64,000 nucleotides of DNA from Bacteroidales bacterium UBA3834 (GTDB lineage Bacteria > Bacteroidota > Bacteroidia > Bacteroidales > P3). Below the pieces are notes generated by a model that did not search any database, was not told the origin of the DNA, and worked only from the letters and a program-made list of their open reading frames with translations. The position numbers and the translations under genes are program-made. Location of the stretch: NCBI GenBank assembly GCA_002392965.1, contig DGIA01000001.1:5950-69949 (forward strand). The letters run 5' to 3'. Position 1 is the stretch's first letter. Every line of letters starts with the position of its first letter. Of this stretch, positions 41,953 through 50,644 are shown in pieces.

Positions 41953-42753
41953 ATGCAACAGGTAATCATCATCACCGGCGCCTCGTCGGGCTTCGGCAAA
42001 GCTACCGCCGAAATGCTTTCTAAAAAAGGATACACCGTCTATGGCCTCTGCCGCCGCCAGATGCAGGACAGCACCATCAAATACCGCCAATGCGATGTGC
42101 GCAACCGCGAGAACATCCGCACCGTCGTAGAACAGATTGTAGCCGAGCAGGGTAGGGTGGATGTGCTCATCAACAACGCAGGCATGGGCATTGGCGGCGC
42201 CCTCGAACTGGCCACCGAGGAGGAAATCGACCTCCAGATGGGCACCAACTTCATGGGTTGCGTCAATATGTGCCAAGCCGTGTTGCCCTACATGCGTCGC
42301 CAGCGTGCCGGCAAGATAATCAACCTCAGTTCCATCGGCGGCCTGATGGGCTTGCCCTACCAAGGTTTCTATTCTGCCTCCAAATTTGCCATCGAGGGAT
42401 TCACCGAAGCCCTCAGCGCCGAGGTACGCGGGTTTGGCATACGGGTTTGCATGGTCGAACCGGGCGACTTTGCCACCGGTTTTACCGGTAGCCGCAAGAA
42501 CAGCCAGCCGACCCTCGACGACCCCGACTACGGCCCCATCTTCAAGCGTAGCCTCGCCATCATCGAGAAAGAGGAGAACGGAGGACTGCAACCTGAGGTG
42601 CTGGCCCGCCGCATCGTGCGCCTGGTGGAAAAGAAAGACCCACCCCTGCGCAACGTGGTGGCCAATCTCGAACAATGGCTCTCAACCATCATCAAACGCG
42701 TGCTCTCGGGCAATCAAATGGTCGCCATCTTGAGAGACTATTACAAGAGTTAA
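41953..42753 (+). CDS. Short-chain dehydrogenase/reductase
   Basis: A 266-residue classical SDR: the cofactor motif TGASSGFGKATAEML, the NNAGMG motif, catalytic Ser in NLSSIGGL, and the YSASKFA Tyr-Lys pair. It uses NAD(P)H; the substrate is unknown. The 3' end overlaps the convergent carboxypeptidase-regulatory-domain gene by 4 bp. The start at 41953 is preferred; an earlier in-frame ATG at 41923 overlaps the -7 box. Confidence 0.88.
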   Translation: MQQVIIITGASSGFGKATAEMLSKKGYTVYGLCRRQMQDSTIKYRQCDVRNRENIRTVVEQIVAEQGRVDVLINNAGMGIGGALELATEEEIDLQMGTNFMGCVNMCQAVLPYMRRQRAGKIINLSSIGGLMGLPYQGFYSASKFAIEGFTEALSAEVRGFGIRVCMVEPGDFATGFTGSRKNSQPTLDDPDYGPIFKRSLAIIEKEENGGLQPEVLARRIVRLVEKKDPPLRNVVANLEQWLSTIIKRVLSGNQMVAILRDYYKS

Positions 42754-43379
42754 TTTTTGCCTTTGGTCGTGTCGGCTGGTGCCACTCGCTTGGTGTCGAG
42801 AATACGGCCATAGAGGAGCAACTCGTTCTTCATATTGCTGCCCAGCGGATGGACTTCCAATCCTGGATGGGTAAGAAGACCGAAATTGTTTGGATTTCCG
42901 GAGAGATCCTTTGATGCGCTGCGGTCGTCATAATCCATCTGGCCACTTAAATTCCACATACGGGTGTCGTCATTCGAGGTAATCAGCAGGGTCCCGGGAT
43001 GGCGCCTTATGGCTTTTACATCTACGGTTTGCAGGTTGCGCAAAGTGAAGGTGTCGGTAATGACGGCGATATGGAGGGCGGCGTTGTCGTTCAGCACCAG
43101 ATCGGCCCGATAGACCTGTTTCCCTTTGAGGATGGCGGTGAGGGTGTAGGCACCCACCGACATGCGGTCGGAAACAAAGAACCCTTCCTCATCGCATCGC
43201 ACCGCAACCGTATCGGTTCCATGGATAAACTGCAGCAGGCAGTAGGGCTGCGGCTCGTTGGTCAGGTGATCCACCACCGCACCCATCACATTCACACGAT
43301 CGGTCGCCGAAGGTTGCTGTGCGGCGAGCGGGGCGACGCACAGCAGAAGCATCAGGCAGAGGAGGCTATTTCTTTTCAT
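42750..43379 (-). CDS. Secreted protein with carboxypeptidase-regulatory-like domain
   Basis: 209 residues with a signal peptide (MKRNSLLCLMLLLCVAPLAAQ). The CarboxypepD_reg-like fold is suggested by VMGAVVDHLTNEPQPYCLLQF and VGAYTLTAILKGKQVYRADLVL, followed by a short tail. It looks like the N-terminal domain of TonB-dependent receptors or related surface proteins without the barrel. Its start overlaps the upstream gene by 14 bp, so the pair is probably co-expressed. Confidence 0.75.
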   Translation of the reverse strand: MKRNSLLCLMLLLCVAPLAAQQPSATDRVNVMGAVVDHLTNEPQPYCLLQFIHGTDTVAVRCDEEGFFVSDRMSVGAYTLTAILKGKQVYRADLVLNDNAALHIAVITDTFTLRNLQTVDVKAIRRHPGTLLITSNDDTRMWNLSGQMDYDDRSASKDLSGNPNNFGLLTHPGLEVHPLGSNMKNELLLYGRILDTKRVAPADTTKGKN

Positions 43380-44646
43380 GGCTCATGAATTTCTCTTGCA
43401 GCATACGCAAGGGAAGTGTGTCAATGGGGGTGCTGTTGTATTGCTTCCAGTAGTCGCCGCTGTAGTCGCTCTCGCCGAAGGCTCCCGCCAGTGACTGCCG
43501 GCGCACGGCGATGGTATCGGATGGAATGATGTTGTCGGAAAGGGAGAAGTCGGTCAGCGTCCATTCGATGCATTGCCGCCACCGTTGCTCGGGGATGTCG
43601 GAACGTCGCGAAGTGAGCCGATGGAGGCGGTTGCTGTAGTAGTGCGTGAGCGTGTATTTTCCTTCGCGCACGTCGTAGGTCCAGGCGGCGCTGTCGGCAT
43701 CGATATGGAGCTTGTTGTAGTGCACACCCACCCATGGTTCCAGCGGAGCCTCGATACTGAGGGGAAGCATAACCGATGTGATGCGTACGATGGCCAGATC
43801 GCATTTGCGGATGACATACTCATAGCGCATCGTGGAGGCCCTGTATCGTCCGATACCGCTGGCGCGAACCAGATAGAAGATTTCCCCGTTGTCTGAGAAT
43901 TCCTGCACCGGCTCGAAGTAATGAAGCCTGTAGGCCGTGGGAAAAGTGGCGTTGGGGGTCTCCAGCAGGTCGAAGAATGCCTCGTTGTCGTAGAAGGCCA
44001 GCAGCTCATCCACAGCCTCCCAGTTGTTCACCAACCGCTCCACCAGTTTGCGGTCATATACTAGCAACCTGTGGCGCAAGATGGACTTGTAGTTGGTGGT
44101 CATCTCGCGGGCGTTGGGGTCGAAGCGATAGAAGCGCTTGCTGTCGTTGCGAGCATACCCACGTCGTATGATGTTCATCACCGCCTCGTCGAATACGTAG
44201 AGTTCGTCATCGACGGCCCTCCAATCGCGGTAGAAGAAGGTGTTGCGGGCCGACTTACGGTGGTAGTTCTTCGGTATCTTGTCAATGGCAGTTTTCAGCA
44301 GGTGGTTTCCCTCGCGGAAACTCTCCACCCTCACCTCGCGCAACTCCACCTCCTGGACCTTTAGCTTCACCTGGCCGTGTCGGCGCAACGTGGCTAAAGG
44401 CAGACGCACACTCTCAAATCCCATCGAGCGCACGAGCACGGTGTCGTCCTCGTGTCCGACAGGCACCTTCAGCGTGTATTCTCCCCCGTCGTTGCAGGAC
44501 ACTCCGATTGAGGTACCCTCCAGCTGCAATGTGGCGTACGGCACTCCCTGTCCACCCGAGGTCACGCGCCCCTTGATGGCCACAACCTCCCCCTGTGCCC
44601 ACAGCAGCATCGGGAAAAGCATCATTATGAACACTATACGATGCAT
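43366..44646 (-). CDS. Secreted protein with carboxypeptidase-regulatory-like domain
   Basis: 426 residues: a signal peptide (about 1-19, MHRIVFIMMLFPMLLWAQG), a CarboxypepD_reg-like domain (IKGRVTSGGQGVPYATLQLEGTSIGVSCNDGGEYTLKVP, about 22-95), and a large mixed alpha/beta region with many Arg/Tyr (about 105-400). This is a common Bacteroidota cell-surface architecture of unknown function. I chose the start at 44646 because an upstream ATG would precede the promoter box at 44668-44675. Confidence 0.75.
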   Translation of the reverse strand: MHRIVFIMMLFPMLLWAQGEVVAIKGRVTSGGQGVPYATLQLEGTSIGVSCNDGGEYTLKVPVGHEDDTVLVRSMGFESVRLPLATLRRHGQVKLKVQEVELREVRVESFREGNHLLKTAIDKIPKNYHRKSARNTFFYRDWRAVDDELYVFDEAVMNIIRRGYARNDSKRFYRFDPNAREMTTNYKSILRHRLLVYDRKLVERLVNNWEAVDELLAFYDNEAFFDLLETPNATFPTAYRLHYFEPVQEFSDNGEIFYLVRASGIGRYRASTMRYEYVIRKCDLAIVRITSVMLPLSIEAPLEPWVGVHYNKLHIDADSAAWTYDVREGKYTLTHYYSNRLHRLTSRRSDIPEQRWRQCIEWTLTDFSLSDNIIPSDTIAVRRQSLAGAFGESDYSGDYWKQYNSTPIDTLPLRMLQEKFMSHEKK

Positions 44647-44667
44647 TTCAGCATTCCGTCTTTCATG

Positions 44668-44675
44668 CAAATATA
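44668..44675 (-). promoter_or_regulatory. -7 box for the 43366-44646 gene
   Basis: TATATTTG on the minus strand, 21 bp upstream of the start codon. Confidence 0.6.
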
Positions 44676-44717
44676 CACATTTTTTTTGAGTGGAGGTTTT
44701 CACCAAACTTCCCTTAA

Positions 44718-44769
44718 CCTTATAGAACCCTTATAGAAGCCTTATAATGACTATATACACCCTGTATAG
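44718..44769. repeat. 11-bp repeat array
   Basis: CCTTAT at 44718, 44729 and 44740 (11-bp steps), followed by CTATAT (44751) and CTGTAT (44762). On the minus strand the units read ATAAGG(C/G)TTCT, close to the first units of the array at 4119. The last units overlap the 3' codons of the neighbouring lipoprotein gene. Confidence 0.85.
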
Positions 44770-45263
44770 TCATCGGGGTGTCCCTGCCTCCATTGAGCCT
44801 TGAAAGCAGGAAGGCGGCTGAAGGTGTAGAAGTACCATGCACCGTCCGGTTCGAACTCTCCCTGATACCAGGAACGGGTCACCAGTGTGTCGCCATCCAG
44901 TCGCTCAATGCGAAGACCTTCGACCACGCCGTTGTCCTGCACAAAAGTGATGGAATCGCCCTCTATCGACCAGGTAGAGTGATTGACAATCGAGTCGTAA
45001 TGCACCCCGTCGTTATAGACTAACGTCTGTATCCACTCATGCCCCTGCGTGAATTCCCAGACGGTACTGCGGTACCACGGTGTTGCCCTTTCGTCGGTCT
45101 TCTCCAAATTCCACCGGCCCACAATCATTTCGGCACAGGTGGGTTGCACCTGGGGTGATTCCCGCACCGTTGTGGCGGGTTCCACATTCTCTTTACCGCA
45201 CGAAAGGGCGGCCACAAAAGCTGCCGACAAAAGCAGCAGCATCGCTAATCTGTTTGTTTTCAT
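44751..45263 (-). CDS. Lipocalin-like lipoprotein
   Basis: 170 residues. The signal peptide ends in lipobox Cys (LLLLSAAFVAALSCG). The domain begins IVGRWNLEKTDE and continues with strands STVWEFTQGHEWIQTLVYNDG, STWSIEGDSITFVQDNG, DGDTLVTRSWYQG: the pattern of Bacteroidota lipocalin-like (Lipocalin_5/DUF4923-type) proteins. Ligand unknown. It lies 30 bp downstream of the sigma-factor gene, so it is probably in its operon. Confidence 0.8.
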   Translation of the reverse strand: MKTNRLAMLLLLSAAFVAALSCGKENVEPATTVRESPQVQPTCAEMIVGRWNLEKTDERATPWYRSTVWEFTQGHEWIQTLVYNDGVHYDSIVNHSTWSIEGDSITFVQDNGVVEGLRIERLDGDTLVTRSWYQGEFEPDGAWYFYTFSRLPAFKAQWRQGHPDDYTGCI

Positions 45264-45293
45264 GCTTGTGTGTATTGATTGGTTGATGTTTCG

Positions 45294-46265
45294 CTACAGA
45301 TGGATGTCGAACAGCAGCGTGTCGCCGATTTGCAGCACGTAGTCGTAACGGTCCATGAAGAAACCGTCGTTGGGGAAGAGCTGGAAGAAGCAGACTCCGT
45401 GGCACTTCTGCGATGCCAGAAGTATGCCGCTCCGGCTGCGGAGCGTCACCCGTTCTCCCCGCAGACCGCTGACCGTGACCGCGTTGCCCACCACGCTGAC
45501 GTTGATGTGTTGCCGCAACGCAGGCAGGGGTGGGATGGAAAAGGTATCCACCTCCTGCATCGGAGCCATTTTCCGCGGTATAGGATAGCAAATCCGCACA
45601 TGTTGTTCCTGCACCGTGTCAACCATTTCCGGCATCTCCTCACACTCTTTCACCACAGGTTTTGTCACTTCCGTCGGCTCCTCCTGTACAGGCTCTTCCT
45701 GAAGTTTGGAGCCGATGACCGCCTTTCGCCACTGAGGAACCACGGCAATGGCGAGCCCCGAGGTCAGTACCAACAACAGCACAAACAATAGCACCCGGCG
45801 TGCTTTCAGCACGGCACGGTGCATGCGTTGATACACCACATCGCGATTCAAGCCCATCACCTGTGCAATCTCTTCGGCGCGGTAGCCTTCCAGCTGCAAC
45901 TGTACCATCCTCCGCTCATCGGGGTTGAGGGTGGCCAACAGCTCCTCCATTTCCTCACCGAAGGGATTGTCCGGTACCTCCGACATTGTATCGGCTATTT
46001 GTGCCGTCAGCGGTAGCATCGGCGGCCGTCTCCTACGGTTCAGCAAGTCCAGCGTGCTACGCGTCTGCCAGCGAACCCAGGCACGTTCTTCGTGCAGTGT
46101 GCTCCCTGGCCGCAGGTTGTCGTAGTGCAGCCACAGCGACAGACACACCTCCTGCACCAAGTCACGACAGTGCTCATAGTCTCCCCGTGACCGCAGCCAG
46201 CACATCCGCCACACCATTGGGCGGTGGCGACGCAGCATCTCCGTATATGCATCTCGGCGATCCAT
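45294..46265 (-). CDS. Membrane-anchored ECF sigma factor with extracytoplasmic domain
   Basis: 323 residues. A sigma-70 region 2 (about 8-75, RDLVQEVCLSLWLHYDNL) and region 4 helix-turn-helix (about 102-155, EELLATLNPDERRMVQLQLEGYRAEEIAQ) are followed at once by a transmembrane helix (about 158-176). An acidic linker comes next, then a C-terminal beta-sandwich-like domain (INVSVVGNAVTVSGLRGERVTLRSRSG). The cytoplasmic half would bind core polymerase while tethered to the membrane; the outer half may sense a signal. No separate anti-sigma gene is adjacent. Most Bacteroidota ECF sigma factors stop after region 4, so the fusion is unusual. Confidence 0.85.
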   Translation of the reverse strand: MDRRDAYTEMLRRHRPMVWRMCWLRSRGDYEHCRDLVQEVCLSLWLHYDNLRPGSTLHEERAWVRWQTRSTLDLLNRRRRPPMLPLTAQIADTMSEVPDNPFGEEMEELLATLNPDERRMVQLQLEGYRAEEIAQVMGLNRDVVYQRMHRAVLKARRVLLFVLLLVLTSGLAIAVVPQWRKAVIGSKLQEEPVQEEPTEVTKPVVKECEEMPEMVDTVQEQHVRICYPIPRKMAPMQEVDTFSIPPLPALRQHINVSVVGNAVTVSGLRGERVTLRSRSGILLASQKCHGVCFFQLFPNDGFFMDRYDYVLQIGDTLLFDIHL

Positions 46266-46313
46266 CTACCAATATAATACACCTCCGATGCCCAAAATCT
46301 GACATCGGGGGTG

Positions 46314-46321
46314 CAAAAATA
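46314..46321 (-). promoter_or_regulatory. -7 box for sigma-factor operon
   Basis: TATTTTTG on the minus strand, 49 bp upstream of the start codon. An 11-bp array lies about 190 bp further upstream. Confidence 0.6.
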
Positions 46322-46510
46322 CGCTTTTTTTTGATTTGATTGGTTTCTCAGTATGTCGAAGGACTCTTTTTGATTTCGAAATCTGATGCAAAGATACGGT
46401 TTTTACATGACACGCTGAATACGTGTTAGTTATATAACTTTTAGGGTGCAGAGAAACAAGCGTGTGGTGAGTGAAACTTTTTGATGGAGGGGGTCGGAAT
46501 CACGCTTTTC

Positions 46511-46549
46511 TTAGGGAGAACTTAAGGTGAGCTTAAGGTAAACATATGG
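46511..46549. repeat. 11-bp repeat array
   Basis: Four units with cores TTAGGG (46511), TTAAGG (46522), TTAAGG (46533) and ATATGG (46544), exactly 11 bp apart; two contain AAGGTRA. It sits in the 365-bp gap (46266-46630), which holds no gene. Confidence 0.85.
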
Positions 46550-46578
46550 TTAGAGGGGTAGGGGAGAGGGGAAACAAA

Positions 46579-46603
46579 AAGGGCAGCCTCGAAAGCCACC
46601 CTT
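46579..46603 (-). terminator. Terminator after GNAT-like gene
   Basis: On the minus strand a 9-bp stem (AAGGGTGGC / GCTGCCCTT, two G-T pairs) with a TTTCGAG loop and a TTT tail, 28 bp past the stop codon. Confidence 0.65.
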
Positions 46604-46630
46604 TGCTTGTAGAACGCCTTACGTCTCTAT

Positions 46631-47746
46631 TTAAATAGGCTTGCTGAAGACGGCGCGCTGCATGAGGGGTTTGGTGTTGTACTGCGTCTCCCAGATCTTG
46701 ACGGCCTCGTTGCCGATAATCTGCGGGTTGGTGTAGGCTGTATGCACGCCATATTTGATGGCGGCTTCGTTCATGTCGCAGTAGTAGATGCTATGCACCC
46801 CACGCTTTTGCCATTCGGGCAGTACGCCGTTGAGCAACAGGTCGATGGTGTCGAACTTGTGCAGGGCCCTGAGAATGTGGTACCAGCCGAAGGGGAAAAG
46901 CTTTCCGTTGGCTTTCTTGTAGGCCTTGGTGAGGTCGGGGATGGAGAGGCCAAAGCCTACCAGATTGTCGTTCTCATCCTCTACAAACTGCACAAAGTCA
47001 AGGTTCACAAAGGGGATGTATTCCTTGATATAGACACCGATTTCTTTCTCCGTCATGGGGACAAAGTCGTAGAGGTCCTTGAAGGACTCATTGATGGAGT
47101 GGAAGAACTTCCATGCATGGGGGTAGATTTCCTTGCGGGACTTGACTTTGACCAGGTGCAGGTTGTACTTTTCCATGATGAGTTTGTTCAGACGCGCCAC
47201 CTTGTCGGGCACGGGCTGATTGGCCTGCATGGAGTACTGCTGCCAGCGGCATTTGATTTCATATCCCGCGCGTTCAATAAAACGCACGTAATATTCGGGA
47301 TTGTAGAGTGTGGAGGTATTCTGACGGGCATCGAAGTTGTCGATGACCCAGCACTCCTTGTCCATGTCGGTGAAGCCGAAGGGGCCTTCCACTTCCGTCA
47401 TCCCGTTGGCGCGGCCATATTCCACTACCTTGTCCAACAGAGCGGTAAAGACATCATAATCCTCAATGAAGTCGAACCATCCGAAGCGGACCGCTTTCTT
47501 TTGCCAATGCTCGTTGACAGAATGGTTGATGATGGCAGCCACACGTCCGGCGACTTTACCGTCCTTGTAGGCCAGATAGAGTTCACGCGAGCAGTGCTCC
47601 AAGGAGGGGTTCTTGTCGGTAAGGAGATTTATCTCGTCGAAATCAAGTGCCGGAATGTAGCTCGGCACATCTTTGAACAATTTATTGGGAAACGCAATGA
47701 ACTTACGCAGTTCGCTGCGTTTCTCAACAGTTTTAACAGTAATCAT
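46631..47746 (-). CDS. GNAT-fold acyltransferase-like protein, candidate bacterial ceramide synthase
   Basis: 371 residues. Two GNAT-like halves are seen: an N-terminal block with YLAYKDGKVAGRVAAIINH (about 58-76) and FDFIEDYDVFTALLDKVVEYGRANGMTEVEGPFGFTDMD, and a C-terminal block with DENDNLVGFGLSIPDL and GVHSIYYCDMNEAAIKYG. It overlaps the serine palmitoyltransferase gene by ATGA on the same strand. From established work on bacterial ceramide synthesis, a GNAT-like enzyme N-acylates the sphingoid base; linkage to Spt makes that role plausible here, as an inference. Confidence 0.75.
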   Translation of the reverse strand: MITVKTVEKRSELRKFIAFPNKLFKDVPSYIPALDFDEINLLTDKNPSLEHCSRELYLAYKDGKVAGRVAAIINHSVNEHWQKKAVRFGWFDFIEDYDVFTALLDKVVEYGRANGMTEVEGPFGFTDMDKECWVIDNFDARQNTSTLYNPEYYVRFIERAGYEIKCRWQQYSMQANQPVPDKVARLNKLIMEKYNLHLVKVKSRKEIYPHAWKFFHSINESFKDLYDFVPMTEKEIGVYIKEYIPFVNLDFVQFVEDENDNLVGFGLSIPDLTKAYKKANGKLFPFGWYHILRALHKFDTIDLLLNGVLPEWQKRGVHSIYYCDMNEAAIKYGVHTAYTNPQIIGNEAVKIWETQYNTKPLMQRAVFSKPI

Positions 47747-48933
47747 AGTACCTCTAATTTCTTGAAGGCTTTGTAAATCTTCTCCACTCCGATGTCGATC
47801 TGCTCATGGGTGTGAGTGGCCATGAGGGCGAAGCGGATAAGGGTCTCGTCGCTGGGCACAGCAGGCGAGATTACAGGAGTCACAAACACACCATTTTCCA
47901 GCAGTTCGTGGGTGATCGTGAAGGTTTTCACATTGTCGCGGATGAAGAGCGGAATGATGGGGGTGGAGGTATTGCCAATCTCAAACCCCAAGTCTTTGAA
48001 GGCTTTGAAGGCATAGCGCTGATTGTCCCACAGAGCGGCGTTGCGTTCAGGCTCGCTACGCATAATGTGCAGAGCCTCAAGCACCGAGGCGGTGCTGGCA
48101 GGAGTGATGCTTGCCGTGAAGATATAGGGGCGCACCGAATGTTTCATCCAGTTGATGGTGTCCTTGTCGGCGGCGATGAAACCACCCACGGAAGCGAGAC
48201 TTTTGCTGAACGTACCCATCACCAGCTCAACATCTTTCAGTTTGCCGAAATGGTCACAGGTGCCGCGTCCTTCACGCCCGAAAACGCCAAGTCCATGAGC
48301 CTCATCGACCATCAGCGTAGCACCGTATTTATTGCATATTTCCACCATCTTATCCACATGGGCAACATCACCTTCCATGGAGAAGACACCGTCGGTGACC
48401 ACCAACTTGGATGCCTCGAGGGGTGCCTTGGAGAGCACACGCTCCAAGTCGGCCATATCGTTATGTTTATATTTCTGTGTGTTGGCGTAGGTAATAAGTT
48501 TACCCTCCATGATCGAGGCGTGCACGCGCTCGTCATAGAAAAGATAATCGCCACGGCTCACCACGTTGGGGATCACACCGCTGTTGGCCAGGAATCCCGC
48601 CGAGAAAAGCATCACACCATCCTTGCCCATGAATTCGGCCAGTTCATCCTGCAGCTGGATGTGGATATCCAACGTACCGTTGAGAAATGGCGAACCTGCG
48701 CAACCCGTTCCGTACTTGTCGATGGCCCGCTTGGCGGCCTCCTTCAAACGAGGATCGTTGGTGAGACCCAGATAGCTGTTCGAACCAAACATCAGCATGG
48801 GATGGTCGTGCCCAATGACATACACTTCCGTGTTCTGCTCGCTGCAGATGGGGGTGAAGTAAGGATAAATACCCAGGGCTCTCATCTCCTGGGGATAGGT
48901 GTATTGTGCTAACTTTTGCTGTAGCGGTTTCAT
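47743..48933 (-). CDS. spt: Serine palmitoyltransferase (alpha-oxoamine synthase)
   Basis: Condenses L-serine with an acyl-CoA to 3-ketosphinganine, committing to sphingolipids; PLP-dependent. 396 residues, with LMFGSNSYLGLTNDPRLKEAA, the GTGCAGSPFLNGTLDIH block, DEAHGLGVFGREGRGT, and the PLP Lys in GTFSKSLASVGGF. The N-terminus (LQQKLAQYTYPQEMRALGIYPYF) matches Bacteroides Spt rather than BioF or Kbl. A GNAT-like gene is coupled downstream. Confidence 0.92.
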   Translation of the reverse strand: MKPLQQKLAQYTYPQEMRALGIYPYFTPICSEQNTEVYVIGHDHPMLMFGSNSYLGLTNDPRLKEAAKRAIDKYGTGCAGSPFLNGTLDIHIQLQDELAEFMGKDGVMLFSAGFLANSGVIPNVVSRGDYLFYDERVHASIMEGKLITYANTQKYKHNDMADLERVLSKAPLEASKLVVTDGVFSMEGDVAHVDKMVEICNKYGATLMVDEAHGLGVFGREGRGTCDHFGKLKDVELVMGTFSKSLASVGGFIAADKDTINWMKHSVRPYIFTASITPASTASVLEALHIMRSEPERNAALWDNQRYAFKAFKDLGFEIGNTSTPIIPLFIRDNVKTFTITHELLENGVFVTPVISPAVPSDETLIRFALMATHTHEQIDIGVEKIYKAFKKLEVL

Positions 48934-48990
48934 ATAATTTTTATTAAAACAAAGTGCAAAGTAACAAAATTTTTCCGAGTTATCGGTAAA

Positions 48991-49743
48991 TTAAAATGTT
49001 AAAAGTGAAAACATACTTTCTGTCAAACTACTGGCACCTATCCTAAATGTCTGATTATTAACAAATCCTTCTCCCATTATTTTTTTTGCCAACTCGGCAT
49101 AGGCAAGAGCATCTTCCGGTTTTCGGATGCCTCCGGCGGCCTTGAAACCGATAATTTTTTTACAAATTTTAACGTAATTGTTTATTGTCTGGAGCATCAC
49201 TTCAGCCGCCTCTAAAGTGGCGCCAACACCCCCTTTCCCCGTTGAGGTCTTGATAAAGTCGGCTCCACCTTCGATGGCCAAGCCGGCAGCCTTGCGAATG
49301 AGTTCAGGGGAGGGGAGTTCTCCTGTCTCAAGAATAACCTTCAACGTCGCCCTACTGCAGACAGCTTTCATCACAGCCACTTCGTCAAGCACTGCATTGT
49401 ATTCTCCTGCCAACAATAGACCTCGGTTGATGACAATATCTACTTCGTCGGCACCATCCTCTACCGCCTGATGCACTTCCTCCACCTTGAGTCGCAATGG
49501 CAACTGACCATGGGGAAAAGCACCGGCTACCGATGCCACCTTAATATTACTTCCTTTCAATGCATCGACGGCCGTTTTCACAAAGTTTGGATAGACGCAC
49601 ACAGCTGCCACGTTGACATTGCCAGGCAGCACCATTTCAAGGGTGCGACGGCAGAAAGCCTCGACAGAAGCCACATTGTCTGTCGCATTAAGCGTTGTGT
49701 TATCGATACACGAAAACACCCGCTTAGCAAAATTCCTTTCCAT
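48991..49743 (-). CDS. deoC: Deoxyribose-phosphate aldolase
   Basis: Class I aldolase splitting 2-deoxyribose 5-phosphate to acetaldehyde and glyceraldehyde 3-phosphate. Schiff-base Lys is in TLKVILETGEL; FIKTSTGKGGVG carries the second Lys. 250 residues, a standard length. It overlaps rpiB's stop by TGATG, so both are translated from one mRNA in deoxynucleoside/pentose metabolism. Confidence 0.95.
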   Translation of the reverse strand: MERNFAKRVFSCIDNTTLNATDNVASVEAFCRRTLEMVLPGNVNVAAVCVYPNFVKTAVDALKGSNIKVASVAGAFPHGQLPLRLKVEEVHQAVEDGADEVDIVINRGLLLAGEYNAVLDEVAVMKAVCSRATLKVILETGELPSPELIRKAAGLAIEGGADFIKTSTGKGGVGATLEAAEVMLQTINNYVKICKKIIGFKAAGGIRKPEDALAYAELAKKIMGEGFVNNQTFRIGASSLTESMFSLLTF

Positions 49744-50183
49744 CAGAGTAGCTGGCTTATCTTCTCCACGCGACGTTGGTGGCGACCCCCTTCGAACTCG
49801 GTGTCGAGGTATTCATCCACTATCTGCAAAGCCGTCTCTTCAGTGATAAAGCGGGCCGGCATGGAGATGCAGTTGCAATCGTTGTGTTGACGGCCAAGAT
49901 GCGCTATCTCAGGCGTCCAACAAAGGGCACAGCGCACATGGCGATACTTGTTCACCGTCATCTGTACACCATTGCCACTTCCGCATATCACAATACCGCG
50001 CTTGAAGTCACCCTTTTCAAGGGCAGAGCCTACCTGATGGGCAAAGTCGGGATAGTCACAGCTCTCGGTCGAATGGGTACCGAAGTCCTTTACATCGAAA
50101 CCACGCTGACGCAGATGCTCGATTACTTTCAGTTTCAGTTCGTAACCCGCATGATCGCAGGCAATGGGGATAATCTCTTTCAT
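49743..50183 (-). CDS. rpiB: Ribose 5-phosphate isomerase B
   Basis: Interconverts ribose 5-phosphate and ribulose 5-phosphate. 146 residues with PIACDHAGYELKLKV (Asp, His), the catalytic Cys/Gly loop GIVICGSGNGVQMTVNKY, and CNCISMPARFI. It is first in the rpiB-deoC operon, transcribed away from the candidate origin region. Confidence 0.95.
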   Translation of the reverse strand: MKEIIPIACDHAGYELKLKVIEHLRQRGFDVKDFGTHSTESCDYPDFAHQVGSALEKGDFKRGIVICGSGNGVQMTVNKYRHVRCALCWTPEIAHLGRQHNDCNCISMPARFITEETALQIVDEYLDTEFEGGRHQRRVEKISQLL

Positions 50184-50207
50184 AAGTAATAATTAAGTTT
50201 TCAACTG

Positions 50208-50215
50208 CAAAGATA
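50208..50215 (-). promoter_or_regulatory. -7 box for rpiB-deoC
   Basis: TATCTTTG on the minus strand, 25 bp from the rpiB start. Confidence 0.65.
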
Positions 50216-50636
50216 CAAGAAAAATATAAAATCACTTTCTTTTGTTTTCAACAGAGGTCGGTTAAATGTGTTGTTAAATATTGTCAATTGCCATGTTGAT
50301 AATATTTCATTGTTGAAAACACCCGGTTTTCAGCATCTCTTTCAACAAAAATTTGAGTCCGTAACTTCATTTTTTCACTATTCACATTTGATTGTTTGAA
50401 CACTCTTCAACATGTTGTTAAAAACCTTGTAAATTCTTTCAGCATGAAATCTTTCCGATGTTAAAACCCTTGTTAATCGCTGTTGATAGAATTTCCGTTT
50501 TTCCTTACCGTTACAGGGTTTTCAACCAAATTAACATCCATAAATAAAAACAAAATAATAAGGAAATTAAAGGAAAATAAAGTATTAGATGTTGATTTCT
50601 TAGGAGTGAAAGATAAGTCATGTTGTTATTTTTTCG

Positions 50637-50644
50637 TATTTTTG
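50637..50644 (+). promoter_or_regulatory. -7 box for nadA
   Basis: TATTTTTG, 29 bp upstream of the nadA start. Confidence 0.65.
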
